A stretch of DNA of 60,852 nucleotides from positions 1-60,852 of the forward strand of contig NZ_FPKW01000023.1 of NCBI RefSeq assembly GCF_900114875.1, written 5' to 3'. This stretch comes from Chryseobacterium limigenitum (GTDB lineage: Bacteria; Bacteroidota; Bacteroidia; Flavobacteriales; Weeksellaceae). Every line of letters begins with the position of its first letter. Within the stretch, counting starts at the first letter, position 1. The notes beneath the pieces were generated by a model. It did no database searches, was not told where the DNA came from, and worked only from the letters and a program-made list of their open reading frames with translations. Positions 35,096-43,540 of this stretch are shown here, piece after piece. A program made the position numbers and the translations under genes.

Positions 35096-35542
35096 ATGGC
35101 AATGTTTAATTATGGTGTTGGCGGCAACGAGGTAAAAGTAGACGCTAATGAAGCTATTCAGGAAATACAGGAGAATAAGTCGCTGATTGTGAGTCAGCTT
35201 ACGACCGACGAATCTTACGTACCTGAAATTGTAACAGGATTAAAGACTGTGGATGACGTCTTCAAACATTTCCAACCTTCTGTTTCTGTACAGCACGAAA
35301 CACAGGACGGCAGTGTGGTAGAAGAAGAATTCCGTTTTCAAAATCTTGCGGACTTCACTCCCAAAAATCTTACTCAGAAATCAAATTACTTACAAGAACT
35401 TAGCATGGAACAGGAGCAATACAATAAAATTGTCCGTCAGCTGAAAACAAATAAGATTCTGCGTAATATGCTGGAAAACGATCAGACAAGAGCTGCGTTT
35501 GTGGAAGTATTGAAAGAAGTGGCACAAGAACTTGAAAAATAA
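35096..35542 (+). CDS. tssB: Type VI secretion sheath small subunit TssB (Bacteroidetes type)
   Basis: 148 residues from ATG 35096; the frame is open further upstream, but the conserved part starts MAMFNYGVGGNEVKVDANEA. Features of TssB/VipA: ETDGSVVEEEFRFQNLADFTPKNL-like strand-helix segment (here TQDGSVVEEEFRFQ, then LADFTPKNL) and a C-terminal helix ending VLKEVAQELEK. It pairs with TssC to form the contractile sheath. tssC follows after 21 bases. No other T6SS gene is in the window. Confidence 0.88.
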   Translation: MAMFNYGVGGNEVKVDANEAIQEIQENKSLIVSQLTTDESYVPEIVTGLKTVDDVFKHFQPSVSVQHETQDGSVVEEEFRFQNLADFTPKNLTQKSNYLQELSMEQEQYNKIVRQLKTNKILRNMLENDQTRAAFVEVLKEVAQELEK

Positions 35543-35563
35543 TCTAAAGACTTTACATTAATC

Positions 35564-36928
35564 ATGGATAGTAAATTACAAGCGGCAGAAAACCAGCAAC
35601 AAGGTCAACAGCAACAACAGGGAGGTCAGCCGAAAGGTAACCCAATCGCCGAACTCAATAAAATTGGAGGTTTCGGATTTGTTGAATCAGTTGTGGATGG
35701 CATCGCCAACATGAACCCTACAAGAAAAGCCAGGAAAGAAATTTTCCTTACCGATAATAATAAGACAGATGAAAGAAAAGAGTTGCTTCAAAAAATTAAT
35801 CTTTGGGTTAATCTTTTAGAAGGAAACGAATCTGCTGATAAAATGGCTGACACCTGCAAAACAAAAGCACTGCAGGCAGACCAGAGTTTAAAAACAAACT
35901 TAAAAAATACGCTGGACGCAGTTCGTCAGCTGGAAGTAAACTACAGAACAGTCGCTCAGTTTTACAAAAATACAGAACTTGATAAAGTTGACAACGTAAG
36001 CATCGTTAATGCAACTTTAGAGCAGGTTTCAGATCTTGATAATCCGCTTTTCATTGATGCGGTTTCAGAAGAGTTTAAGAATTACTACGATCGTTTGGAT
36101 CTTAGAGATAACTATTCTATTTTGGCGATCCCGGGATATTTAGGATCAAATAAAGTGATAGAAAAATGGGCTAAAATCTGTAATGAAAACAAAGTAATGT
36201 TGGTTACGGATTTTGCTAACCTTGATAAGCCGGATGATGTGGTGGATTTATTCCATTCTGCGAATCTTACAGGTGGCGAATTACACAGAAGTAATGTAAT
36301 TATGACGTGTAACTGGCTTGTTGGCCGTGGAAGAGCTGAAGAAGTAGGTGAAGAGGAAAACGTAGAGCTTCCGCCTTCAACTTCATTAGCAGGGAAAATT
36401 CATAAAACATTGATGTCTCAGGTTGCTGCCGGTAAAAAACACGGTAACATTAACGAGGTGGATGCCGTAAAATTCGAATTGAAGAAAAGCGAAATTTCTC
36501 AATTGGAAAAAATGGGATTGGTTCCTATGGTTAACGAATATGGTAAGATAATGGCTTTCTCCGCAAAAACATTGTTTACAGGAGATAACATCGGACTTCA
36601 AACATATTCTGTTGTTCGTGTATTCGATTATGTAACTAAAGTTTTATTGGATTTCTTAAACAGAAGAGCCTTCGAAAACTGGAATTCTAAAAATGAAGAT
36701 GATCTTAGAAGACAGATCGTTACGTTCTTAGACGGTATCAAAGGTGCTGATAAATTGATCGAGAAGTTCAAGATTGTGCGTTTTGAGCAGGATAAAGTAA
36801 ACAAAGACAGAGTATGGCTTGATATTCGTTTAACACCTTATTTTCCTACAAAAAGTTTTGTTATTAAATTAGACGGACACAAAGGAGATGACGGTAACGA
36901 ATGGGAGTCTCAATACACTCAGGATTAG
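35564..36928 (+). CDS. tssC: Type VI secretion sheath large subunit TssC (Bacteroidetes type)
   Basis: 454 residues. The N-terminal 30 residues are rich in glutamine (ENQQQGQQQQQGGQPKG). The body matches the TssC/VipB form of Bacteroidetes T6SS subtype iii (the family once listed as DUF5458): ARKEIFLTD, LLQKINLWVNLLEG, YDRLDLRDNYSILAIPGYLG and a C-terminal VWLDIRLTPYFPTKSFVIKL strand. With TssB it forms the sheath that drives the inner tube out of the cell. A terminator follows, so the operon here contains only tssB and tssC. Confidence 0.92.
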   Translation: MDSKLQAAENQQQGQQQQQGGQPKGNPIAELNKIGGFGFVESVVDGIANMNPTRKARKEIFLTDNNKTDERKELLQKINLWVNLLEGNESADKMADTCKTKALQADQSLKTNLKNTLDAVRQLEVNYRTVAQFYKNTELDKVDNVSIVNATLEQVSDLDNPLFIDAVSEEFKNYYDRLDLRDNYSILAIPGYLGSNKVIEKWAKICNENKVMLVTDFANLDKPDDVVDLFHSANLTGGELHRSNVIMTCNWLVGRGRAEEVGEEENVELPPSTSLAGKIHKTLMSQVAAGKKHGNINEVDAVKFELKKSEISQLEKMGLVPMVNEYGKIMAFSAKTLFTGDNIGLQTYSVVRVFDYVTKVLLDFLNRRAFENWNSKNEDDLRRQIVTFLDGIKGADKLIEKFKIVRFEQDKVNKDRVWLDIRLTPYFPTKSFVIKLDGHKGDDGNEWESQYTQD

Positions 36929-36950
36929 ACTCAATCAAATTTTTATACTA

Positions 36951-36984
36951 AAAAACCGATGCATTTTTTTACATCGGTTTTTTT
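36951..36984 (+). terminator. Terminator after tssC
   Basis: AAACCGATG pairs with CATCGGTTT around a T-rich loop, then a run of T. It separates tssBC from the lipoprotein at 37009. Confidence 0.85.
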
Positions 36985-37008
36985 CTACCAAATCTCAAAA
37001 TTAGTAAT

Positions 37009-37467
37009 ATGAAAGGCAGGTCAATATATCTTTTGCCGATTTTTCTTATGGTTTTTGCAGTAAGCTGTGAAGACAAAAAACTTCAGGGTCCGGAGCATAC
37101 AATAGATCTTTTTAAAGACCAGCGCCAGGAAGGCAAGGCATATGTAATGAGCGCGGAAGAATCTAGCGCAGCAAGTGCAATGGTGATTGCAAGTTCAAAT
37201 GTGAAGCTTGTGGACAGCTATTCGGGACGTGGAAGACCTATTTTTATTTATAAAGTTAATTCCGGAGAAGTCATAAAAACAACAAGAGATTCCATAGTGA
37301 GTTTTCCTTTTCAGTTTCTTTCCAATCAAAAACTGGATTTGAAAAAAGATGCGATGTATGTTTATCTTCAAAAGCTTGAAGGCTACCGTTTTATCGCAAA
37401 AGATAAAAATCTTAGATATCAATGGTTAAAAGATGCTCCGGTTTATTCCGTGAAAGCTGATCAATAA
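37009..37467 (+). CDS. Lipoprotein next to tssBC
   Basis: 152 residues. Lipobox FAVSC puts the cysteine at 20, then CEDKKLQGPEHTIDLFKDQR. The mature part is soluble and not recognised. Bacteroidetes T6SS clusters encode lipoproteins such as TssQ, and the position beside tssC makes a T6SS link possible, but the terminator between them argues for separate expression. Function is open. Confidence 0.6.
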   Translation: MKGRSIYLLPIFLMVFAVSCEDKKLQGPEHTIDLFKDQRQEGKAYVMSAEESSAASAMVIASSNVKLVDSYSGRGRPIFIYKVNSGEVIKTTRDSIVSFPFQFLSNQKLDLKKDAMYVYLQKLEGYRFIAKDKNLRYQWLKDAPVYSVKADQ

Positions 37468-37599
37468 AATTTTATCTTTGCAAATATTAAAAGATGCTTA
37501 TAAGCTCTGTGTGAAGAAAAGTAGATTTTGAATTATAGATTTTAAATTTTGAATGTTTAATATTCATCATTTATCAATTATCATTTATCAATTATTTTT

Positions 37600-37631
37600 T
37601 GTGTCATGCTGAGCGGAGTCGAAGCATCTAA
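37600..37631 (+). repeat. Dispersed repeat, single copy
   Basis: TGTCATGCTGAGCGGAGTCGA...AGCATCT is the same family as the inverted pair at 32409-32503. It ends just before mutY. Upstream of it are three AT-rich ATTTATCAATTATCA units (37560-37600). Confidence 0.7.
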
Positions 37632-37651
37632 AATAATGAAGAAGAAAACCT

Positions 37652-38695
37652 TTGGAAAAAATAGAAAACTCAGACTTCAAACACATCGGAACCAAGCTCC
37701 TGAACTGGTACAAACAAAACGCTAGGGATTTACCTTTCAGACAGACAAAAGATCCTTATAAAATCTGGATCTGCGAGATCGTTTTTCAGCAGACGAGGAT
37801 CAATCAGGGACTTAATCATTACAACAATTTTATCAAACGATTTCCGGATGTAAAAACTTTGGCCAATGCTGAAGAAGATGAGGTTTTGCTCTATTGGAAG
37901 GGGTTGGGTTATTATTCCAGAGCGATAAATATCCATAAAGCAGCCCAGCAGATCATGAATGATTATCAGGGAACTTTTCCTTCCGATTATGATGAGATCT
38001 TAAAACTGAAAGGTGTCGGAAAATATACTGCTGCTGCGGTTTCAAGCATCTGTTTTAATGGGAAAATGCCGGCAGTTGATGGGAATTTTTATCGTGTTTT
38101 AAGCCGAATCTTTGCGGATGATTTTGATAGCTCTAATTCCAGAGCTTTTAATTATTTTTCCGAATTGGCGACTTTAGTTTTGCCCGAAAATGTAGGCGAT
38201 TTCAATCAAGCGATGATGGATTTAGGTTCAGAAATCTGCAAACCTAGAAACCCATTTTGTGGAGAATGTCCTTTAAATGAAGACTGTTTAGCTTTTTCAT
38301 TAAATAAAATCTCTGAATTTCCTGTTAAGACGAAAACAGTTAAAGCAGAACATTTAGGTTTGAAATATTATTTCGTTCACAGAAACGGACAGTTTTTAAT
38401 TCAACAAAGAAAAGATGATTTTATCTGGAAAAAATTATTTGAATTTCCACATGAGATTTCTGAAGAATTAATGCCTTTTATTAAAAGTGCGAAAACGGTT
38501 AATCACAAACTGACACACAAGAATTTAAGCATAGAAATTTTTAATGTAGAAGTTGATTCTGAAATTGTCTGGACAGATTTTATTGCTGAAAATCAATATC
38601 TCATCACAGATTTTGAAGGTTCTCATGAAAAATCATTCCCGAAACCTTTGGAAACTTATATTCAAAATTACCATACAGCCTATAAAATTCTGTGA
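37652..38695 (+). CDS. mutY: A/G-specific adenine glycosylase
   Basis: 347 residues, apparently starting at TTG 37652; the only nearby ATG (37636) is in another frame. The HhH-GPD domain has LKGVGKYTAAAVSSICFN and the catalytic aspartate in PAVDGNFYRVLSR. The iron-sulfur loop is C196-x6-C203-x2-C206-x5-C212. A C-terminal NUDIX-like domain (about 230-345) recognises 8-oxoG. It removes adenine opposite 8-oxoguanine. The gene follows a repeat and is followed by one. Confidence 0.93.
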   Translation: MEKIENSDFKHIGTKLLNWYKQNARDLPFRQTKDPYKIWICEIVFQQTRINQGLNHYNNFIKRFPDVKTLANAEEDEVLLYWKGLGYYSRAINIHKAAQQIMNDYQGTFPSDYDEILKLKGVGKYTAAAVSSICFNGKMPAVDGNFYRVLSRIFADDFDSSNSRAFNYFSELATLVLPENVGDFNQAMMDLGSEICKPRNPFCGECPLNEDCLAFSLNKISEFPVKTKTVKAEHLGLKYYFVHRNGQFLIQQRKDDFIWKKLFEFPHEISEELMPFIKSAKTVNHKLTHKNLSIEIFNVEVDSEIVWTDFIAENQYLITDFEGSHEKSFPKPLETYIQNYHTAYKIL

Positions 38696-38782
38696 TGTCA
38701 TTGCGAGGAGCGAAGCGACGAAGCAATCTTTAAAAAGTAACTTGAGATTCTTTCACTACACTTCGTTCCGTTCAGAATGACA
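38696..38782. repeat. Dispersed repeat between mutY and gldD
   Basis: TGTCATTGCGAGGAGCGAAG at the left end, GAAGCAATCTTT, then AGATTCTTTCACTACACTTC and TCAGAATGACA at the right. The ends TGTCATT and AATGACA are complementary. The left arm is the same as in the element at 24682. Confidence 0.8.
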
Positions 38783-38902
38783 GCAGCGTGATTAAAGCGT
38801 ATTTTGCGTTTAAAACAAATAAAAATAATATTCAAATAAAATTCAATTTCAAAACTCATTGAAATCCTGAAATTTGTCTTCCTATATCTGAAATCTAATT
38901 TG

Positions 38903-38910
38903 TACTTTTG
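38903..38910 (+). promoter_or_regulatory. gldD -7 box
   Basis: TACTTTTG lies 4 bases before the ATG at 38915. The start site would therefore be at or next to the ATG, so gldD may be read from a leaderless or near-leaderless mRNA. Confidence 0.45.
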
Positions 38911-38914
38911 CAAA

Positions 38915-39472
38915 ATGATTAAAAAGGTCATTTTTATATTTGCTTCATTGCTTTTAATATCATGTGGAAAAGATCCCGTTCTCAAACCTTATGGAGAACT
39001 GAGATTAGAGTACCCCACACCAACATATCAGAAATTTGAAAACAACTGTGCTTACACATTTGAATACTCGGATTTTGCTACAATTACGAATGCCAAAAAG
39101 CCATGTTGGTATTATCTGAATTATCCGAAAATGAAGGCAAAACTGTTCGTAACCTATTATCCAATTAATAATGACTTTGCTGAACACATCAAAGAAGCTG
39201 AAAAAATGGTGTACGAGCATACCATTAAAGCGAGTTCAATAGATACAAAATCTTTCGAATATCCTGAAAAAAAGGTATACGGGAATTTTTATGAGCTGAA
39301 AGGGCAGAGTGCTTCGAATCTTCAATTTTACATTACAGACAGTACAAAACACTTTGTGACTGCTTATTTATACTTTAATACAAGACCGAAACCGGATTCA
39401 TTGGCTCCCGCTGTGGATTATATCAAAAAAGATATGAAACATCTGCTGGATACTTTCGAATGGAAAAAATAA
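38915..39472 (+). CDS. gldD: Gliding motility lipoprotein GldD
   Basis: 185 residues from ATG 38915; a start at 38900 would include the promoter box. Lipobox LLISC. Strong GldD pattern: KPYGELRLEYPTPTYQKFEN, CAYTFEYSDFATI, CWYYLNYPKMKAKLFVTY, and YELKGQSASNLQFYITDSTK. GldD is an essential lipoprotein of the gliding/type IX secretion group in flavobacteria, even in strains that do not glide. In related genomes the gene usually follows gldE; here it follows mutY directly. Confidence 0.93.
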   Translation: MIKKVIFIFASLLLISCGKDPVLKPYGELRLEYPTPTYQKFENNCAYTFEYSDFATITNAKKPCWYYLNYPKMKAKLFVTYYPINNDFAEHIKEAEKMVYEHTIKASSIDTKSFEYPEKKVYGNFYELKGQSASNLQFYITDSTKHFVTAYLYFNTRPKPDSLAPAVDYIKKDMKHLLDTFEWKK

Positions 39473-39500
39473 TTACTTTAAAAAATACATTGAAAAATAT

Positions 39501-40424
39501 ATGAAACTTTTAGTTGTTGGAAGCGTTGCGTTTGATGCAATCGAAACACCATTTGGTAAAACAGATAAAATTTTAGGAGGTGCTGCCACTTATATCGGGA
39601 TCACTTCATCTATTTTGGGCGTAAAATCCGGAATTGTTTCTGTAGTAGGAGGAGATTTCCCGCAAGAACACCTTGACATGTTTACAAAAAGAGACATCAA
39701 TATCGAGGGACTTGAGATCGTAAAAGAAGGAAAAACTTTCTTCTGGTCAGGAAAATACCACAACGATTTAAATACAAGAGATACTTTAGCGACTGAAGTG
39801 AACGTTTTGGAAAATTTCGATCCAAAAATTCCTGCTTCTATGCAGGATTCTGAGATCTTATTATTAGGAAACCTACACCCGGGCGTTCAGCTGTCTGTTC
39901 TTGAAAAAATGAACCAGCGTCCGAAACTGGTTATTTTAGATACAATGAATTTCTGGATGGATTCTGCTTTGGATATCTTAATGGAAATGATTGCTAAAAC
40001 TGATGTAATCACCATTAATGATGAAGAAGCAAGACAGCTTTCAGGAGAATATTCTCTTGTAAAAGCAGCTAAAAAGATCCACACAATGGGTCCTAAATAT
40101 GTTATCATTAAAAAAGGGGAACACGGAGCGTTACTTTTCCACGAGGGTAAAGTGTTTGCGATCCCGGCTCTTCCGTTAGAAGATGTGTTCGATCCTACCG
40201 GAGCAGGAGACACTTTCGCGGGAGGTTTTGCAGCATATTTGGCTAAAAAAGGGAAGATAGATTTCGAAACAATGAAGTCTGCTTTAATCGTTGGTTCTGC
40301 AATGGCATCGTTCACGGTTGAAAAATTCGGAACGGAGAGAATCGAGGAAGTAACCGAAGCTGATATGTTCAGTAGATTAAGACAATTCAAGGAATTGACG
40401 ACATTTGATGTAGAACTACAATAA
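39501..40424 (+). CDS. PfkB-family sugar or nucleoside kinase
   Basis: 307 residues. N-terminal GGAATYIGITSSILGVKSGIVSVVGGD (substrate lid area), C-terminal DPTGAGDTFAGGFAAYL with the catalytic base D237. This is the ribokinase/adenosine kinase fold. Relatives phosphorylate ribose, fructose, adenosine or similar. The substrate cannot be set from sequence. It starts 29 bases after gldD, so the two are probably co-transcribed. Confidence 0.9.
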   Translation: MKLLVVGSVAFDAIETPFGKTDKILGGAATYIGITSSILGVKSGIVSVVGGDFPQEHLDMFTKRDINIEGLEIVKEGKTFFWSGKYHNDLNTRDTLATEVNVLENFDPKIPASMQDSEILLLGNLHPGVQLSVLEKMNQRPKLVILDTMNFWMDSALDILMEMIAKTDVITINDEEARQLSGEYSLVKAAKKIHTMGPKYVIIKKGEHGALLFHEGKVFAIPALPLEDVFDPTGAGDTFAGGFAAYLAKKGKIDFETMKSALIVGSAMASFTVEKFGTERIEEVTEADMFSRLRQFKELTTFDVELQ

Positions 40425-40482
40425 ATACGTCTTTTTAAGAAATATTTATAATAAAAAATTTAGCATAATTCATTAAGAATTC

Positions 40483-40490
40483 TAAATTTG
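40483..40490 (+). promoter_or_regulatory. -7 box before the parvulin gene
   Basis: TAAATTTG, 21 bases before the ATG at 40512, in the 87-base gap after the PfkB gene. Confidence 0.5.
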
Positions 40491-40511
40491 CAACTTGTTT
40501 AAAATAGTAAA

Positions 40512-41882
40512 ATGACAAATAAACTAAAGATCACTTTTCTTTTTGGAATTTTCATGATTTTGTTCTCAGCAAATATGATGAAAGCTCAACTAAAACCTGG
40601 AGAACTAGTGGATGGTATTGCTGCGGTAATTGGAGATGAAATTGTTCTCGAGTCTGATGTGAACGAACAAATGAATTATGCCAAACAGCAGGGAGCTTCT
40701 AATACAGATAAATGTGAGTTTTTGGAAAACTTGATCAACAACAAACTTCTTGTTTACGAAGCAAAAAAAGATACTTTAATTGAAAACCGCTCTGCTGCGA
40801 TCAAAGAACAGGCAAATGGGAAATATGCTCAGCTACTTTCTCAGTTTCCTGACGAAAAGACGATGCTGGCAGCTTATAAATTCAGAACGGGATACGAAAT
40901 GAAGAATGCTATCGAAAAGATCGATACGGATACTTATTACGGTCAGGCAAAATACCAGAGAATTACAGAGAAAGCAGATGTTACTCCTAACGAGGTTACG
41001 GATTTCTTTAACCTGTATAAAATGCAGTTGCCGGAGATCAAAGACGAAGTTTCTTTGGCTCAGATTGTTATGAATCCTAAATTGACAGAAGCTCACAAGC
41101 AGGAAATTATCAACAGGCTTAATAAAATCAAAAAGGATATTTTAGGAGGAGAAAGTTTTGAAAGTCAGGCAAGAATTTATTCTGAAGACCCAGGTTCTGC
41201 GCCTAATGGTGGTTTAATGAAGAATATTACTAAAGGACAGATGGTAAAACCATTTGAAGCTGCAGCTTTGAATCTTCAGGAAGGAGATATCTCAGATCCT
41301 ATTGAATCTGAATTCGGATATCACATCATTCAGTTAGTAAGAAAAGCCGGAAAGGTTTACGATGCAAGACACATTCTTTTGATGGCAACGCCTACTGAAG
41401 CTGAAATTAAAACGGCTAAAGTAAAATTAGACAGTATCAGAACGCTGATCATTGATGGAAAAACTACATTTAAAGATGCTTCTTTCAGATTTTCAGATGA
41501 CAAAAGAACTAAATTTAATGCAGGGATCATTCCTGGAGCAGATGGTTCAAACAAAATTGAAAGAGAAAGTATTCCGGGATCAATAAGCTACGAATTGGCA
41601 GGTTTAAATAAAGGAGATATTACTACTGCTTTTGAAGATGAAGACGAGAGAAAGAGAAAGGTTGTAAAGATCGTGAAAATGGAAGATGTAATTCCTGCTC
41701 ACAAAATTACAATGGAGACGGATTACGACAGAATAAAGCAGATGGCGCTTAATAAAAAGAAGAATGAACTGATTGAGAAGTTTGTAAGTTCAAAATTACC
41801 AACGACATTCATATCAATAAATGGCCGTTATGATTCTTGTAACTTCAAAGGAGCTTGGAAGAAACAGACAACCAAAAAATAA
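40512..41882 (+). CDS. SurA-like periplasmic peptidyl-prolyl isomerase
   Basis: 456 residues. Signal peptide (1-25, ending MKAQ). The SurA-N-like chaperone segment (about 30-150) starts DGIAAVIGDEIVLESDVNEQ. Two parvulin domains follow (about 175-270 with SLAQIVMNP and GGLMKNITKGQMVKPFEAAA; about 283-385 with DARHILLMA). It should help outer membrane proteins fold in the periplasm. The gene has its own promoter and a strong terminator. Confidence 0.9.
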   Translation: MTNKLKITFLFGIFMILFSANMMKAQLKPGELVDGIAAVIGDEIVLESDVNEQMNYAKQQGASNTDKCEFLENLINNKLLVYEAKKDTLIENRSAAIKEQANGKYAQLLSQFPDEKTMLAAYKFRTGYEMKNAIEKIDTDTYYGQAKYQRITEKADVTPNEVTDFFNLYKMQLPEIKDEVSLAQIVMNPKLTEAHKQEIINRLNKIKKDILGGESFESQARIYSEDPGSAPNGGLMKNITKGQMVKPFEAAALNLQEGDISDPIESEFGYHIIQLVRKAGKVYDARHILLMATPTEAEIKTAKVKLDSIRTLIIDGKTTFKDASFRFSDDKRTKFNAGIIPGADGSNKIERESIPGSISYELAGLNKGDITTAFEDEDERKRKVVKIVKMEDVIPAHKITMETDYDRIKQMALNKKKNELIEKFVSSKLPTTFISINGRYDSCNFKGAWKKQTTKK

Positions 41883-41886
41883 AATC

Positions 41887-41918
41887 AAAACCTTCAGAAT
41901 TTCTGGAGGTTTTTTTTT
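41887..41918 (+). terminator. Terminator after the parvulin gene
   Basis: AAAACCTTCAGAA pairs with TTCTGGAGGTTTT (one G-U pair) and is followed by T residues. Confidence 0.85.
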
Positions 41919-41965
41919 GCCTTAATTCCCGAAATGTTTTTAATTTTAATTCAGAAACAATACAG

Positions 41966-42466
41966 ATGGATTATCATTTTTATCAAAAAAAATTTCAGGA
42001 AGCACTTGATCAGATTTCTCAAAAAGAATTTAATGATTTAGGTTTAAAATTTTCAGTTGAGACAATTCTGGAATCTGTTGTATTAAAAATATACAAACCC
42101 GAATGGTCAAGCGATCCTCAATCTTCATTAGATGCTTCAAGCAGAATATTTTTTTCAATCTGGATCAGCGATAAAACAATTAAAGAGGGTAGATTATACT
42201 ATAATATTCATGCTTTGAAATTAAGGGAATTAAAAGGCTATAAAATACAAAGTAGAAATTTTGCAGAGAATTTTAGAAATAGATTTACAAAATATCAAAA
42301 AGACTGGGATAATGTAAGTGTAAAATTTGGTCCGCTGACATTAATGGAAGGATGGATTGAACTTAAAACAGACAATCTTCAAAAAGATATTATTAAACTA
42401 AGCAACAGCTTTTTAAAAATAAGTTCTCTCATTGATGAAACTTTACATCTTTTTAAATCTAAATAA
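41966..42466 (+). CDS. Hypothetical cytoplasmic protein
   Basis: 166 residues from ATG 41966; the frame extends to 41855, but that part overlaps the terminator and the preceding gene. No signal peptide, membrane helix or known motif. It is mixed alpha/beta with many lysines (HFYQKKFQEALDQISQKEFN near the start). Not recognised. It lies alone between two terminated units. Confidence 0.55.
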   Translation: MDYHFYQKKFQEALDQISQKEFNDLGLKFSVETILESVVLKIYKPEWSSDPQSSLDASSRIFFSIWISDKTIKEGRLYYNIHALKLRELKGYKIQSRNFAENFRNRFTKYQKDWDNVSVKFGPLTLMEGWIELKTDNLQKDIIKLSNSFLKISSLIDETLHLFKSK

Positions 42467-42535
42467 TTACTGTATTTAAGCTAATTTTTAAAGTTTTTTA
42501 TTCACTGAAAACCTTTGTTTTTATTATTTTTACAC

Positions 42536-43525
42536 ATGAGCAATTTTATAGATTTTAATTCAGCTAAAAAACTTCATGAGATGCAGCAAAGTCAGAATAG
42601 AATTTCAGAACTTTTTAATATACAATATCCGATTATTCAGGCGGGAATGATCTGGCATTCGGGTTGGAAATTGGCTTCTGCTGTTTCTAATTGTGGCGGA
42701 TTAGGTTTAATCGGTGCAGGAAGCATGTATCCTGACGTTTTAAGAGAGAATATTCAAAAATGCAAGCTAGCTACCAATAAACCTTTTGGTGTGAATGTAC
42801 CTATGCTATATCCGAATTTGGATGAAGTGATCCAGATTATCTTGGAAGAAGGCGTAAAAATCGTTTTTACCTCTGCCGGAAATCCTAAAACTTATACTGA
42901 AACTCTTCAAAAAGAAGGGTTGAAAGTGGCTCACGTAGTTTCCTCCACAAAATTTGCAGTGAAATGTGAAGATGCCGGAGTTGACGCGATAGTAGCAGAG
43001 GGTTTTGAAGCAGGCGGACATAACGGAAGAGATGAAACTACAACCTTTTGTTTAATTCCAAATGTTAAGCAACATATTTCTAAACCCTTGATTGCAGCTG
43101 GTGGAATTGCGTTAGGCTCACAAATGAAAGCAGCCATGATTCTTGGCGCAGACGGAGTTCAGATTGGATCTCGTTTTGCCGCAACCGTTGAAGCAAGCGC
43201 GCACGAAAACTGGAAAAAGAAAATCACAGAACTTAATGAAGGCGACACTCATCTTACGTTAAAGGAATTAGCACCTGTAAGAATGGTCAAAAACAAGTTC
43301 TTTAACGAATTGGAGGGGATTTATCAAACCGGAAGAAATACAGAGGCTTTGGTCGCTTCATTAGGCCGTGCAAGAGCCAAACGCGGAATGTTTGAAGGCG
43401 ATATGGAAGATGGCGAATTGGAAATCGGTCAGGTTTCAGCGTTGATTCATGATATTTTACCGGTAGAAACAGTTTTCAATAATTTGTTGAGAGAATTTGA
43501 AGAAGCAAAAACTCCGGGCTTTTAA
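42536..43525 (+). CDS. Nitronate monooxygenase-family flavoprotein
   Basis: 329 residues from ATG 42536. The TIM-barrel FMN pattern of the NMO/FabK family is visible: YPIIQAGMIWHSGWKLASAVSNCGGLGLIGAG, then EGFEAGGHNGRDETTT, LIAAGGIALGSQM and GADGVQIGSRFAAT. Relatives oxidise nitronates or act as enoyl-ACP reductase FabK. The H in AGGHNGRD matches NMO members, so NMO is favoured, but FabK cannot be excluded. The hydrolase gene follows 15 bases downstream. Confidence 0.85.
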   Translation: MSNFIDFNSAKKLHEMQQSQNRISELFNIQYPIIQAGMIWHSGWKLASAVSNCGGLGLIGAGSMYPDVLRENIQKCKLATNKPFGVNVPMLYPNLDEVIQIILEEGVKIVFTSAGNPKTYTETLQKEGLKVAHVVSSTKFAVKCEDAGVDAIVAEGFEAGGHNGRDETTTFCLIPNVKQHISKPLIAAGGIALGSQMKAAMILGADGVQIGSRFAATVEASAHENWKKKITELNEGDTHLTLKELAPVRMVKNKFFNELEGIYQTGRNTEALVASLGRARAKRGMFEGDMEDGELEIGQVSALIHDILPVETVFNNLLREFEEAKTPGF

Positions 43526-43540
43526 TTAAAGTTGATCGGA

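Noticed and set aside
37636..37720. ATG 37636 as the mutY start.
   Set aside because: It is in a different frame from the mutY domain and the frame closes after about 30 codons. The TTG at 37652 in the correct frame is preferred.
39887..40390. Minus-strand ORF of 167 codons.
   Set aside because: Antisense to the PfkB gene, including its catalytic motif. No independent signals.
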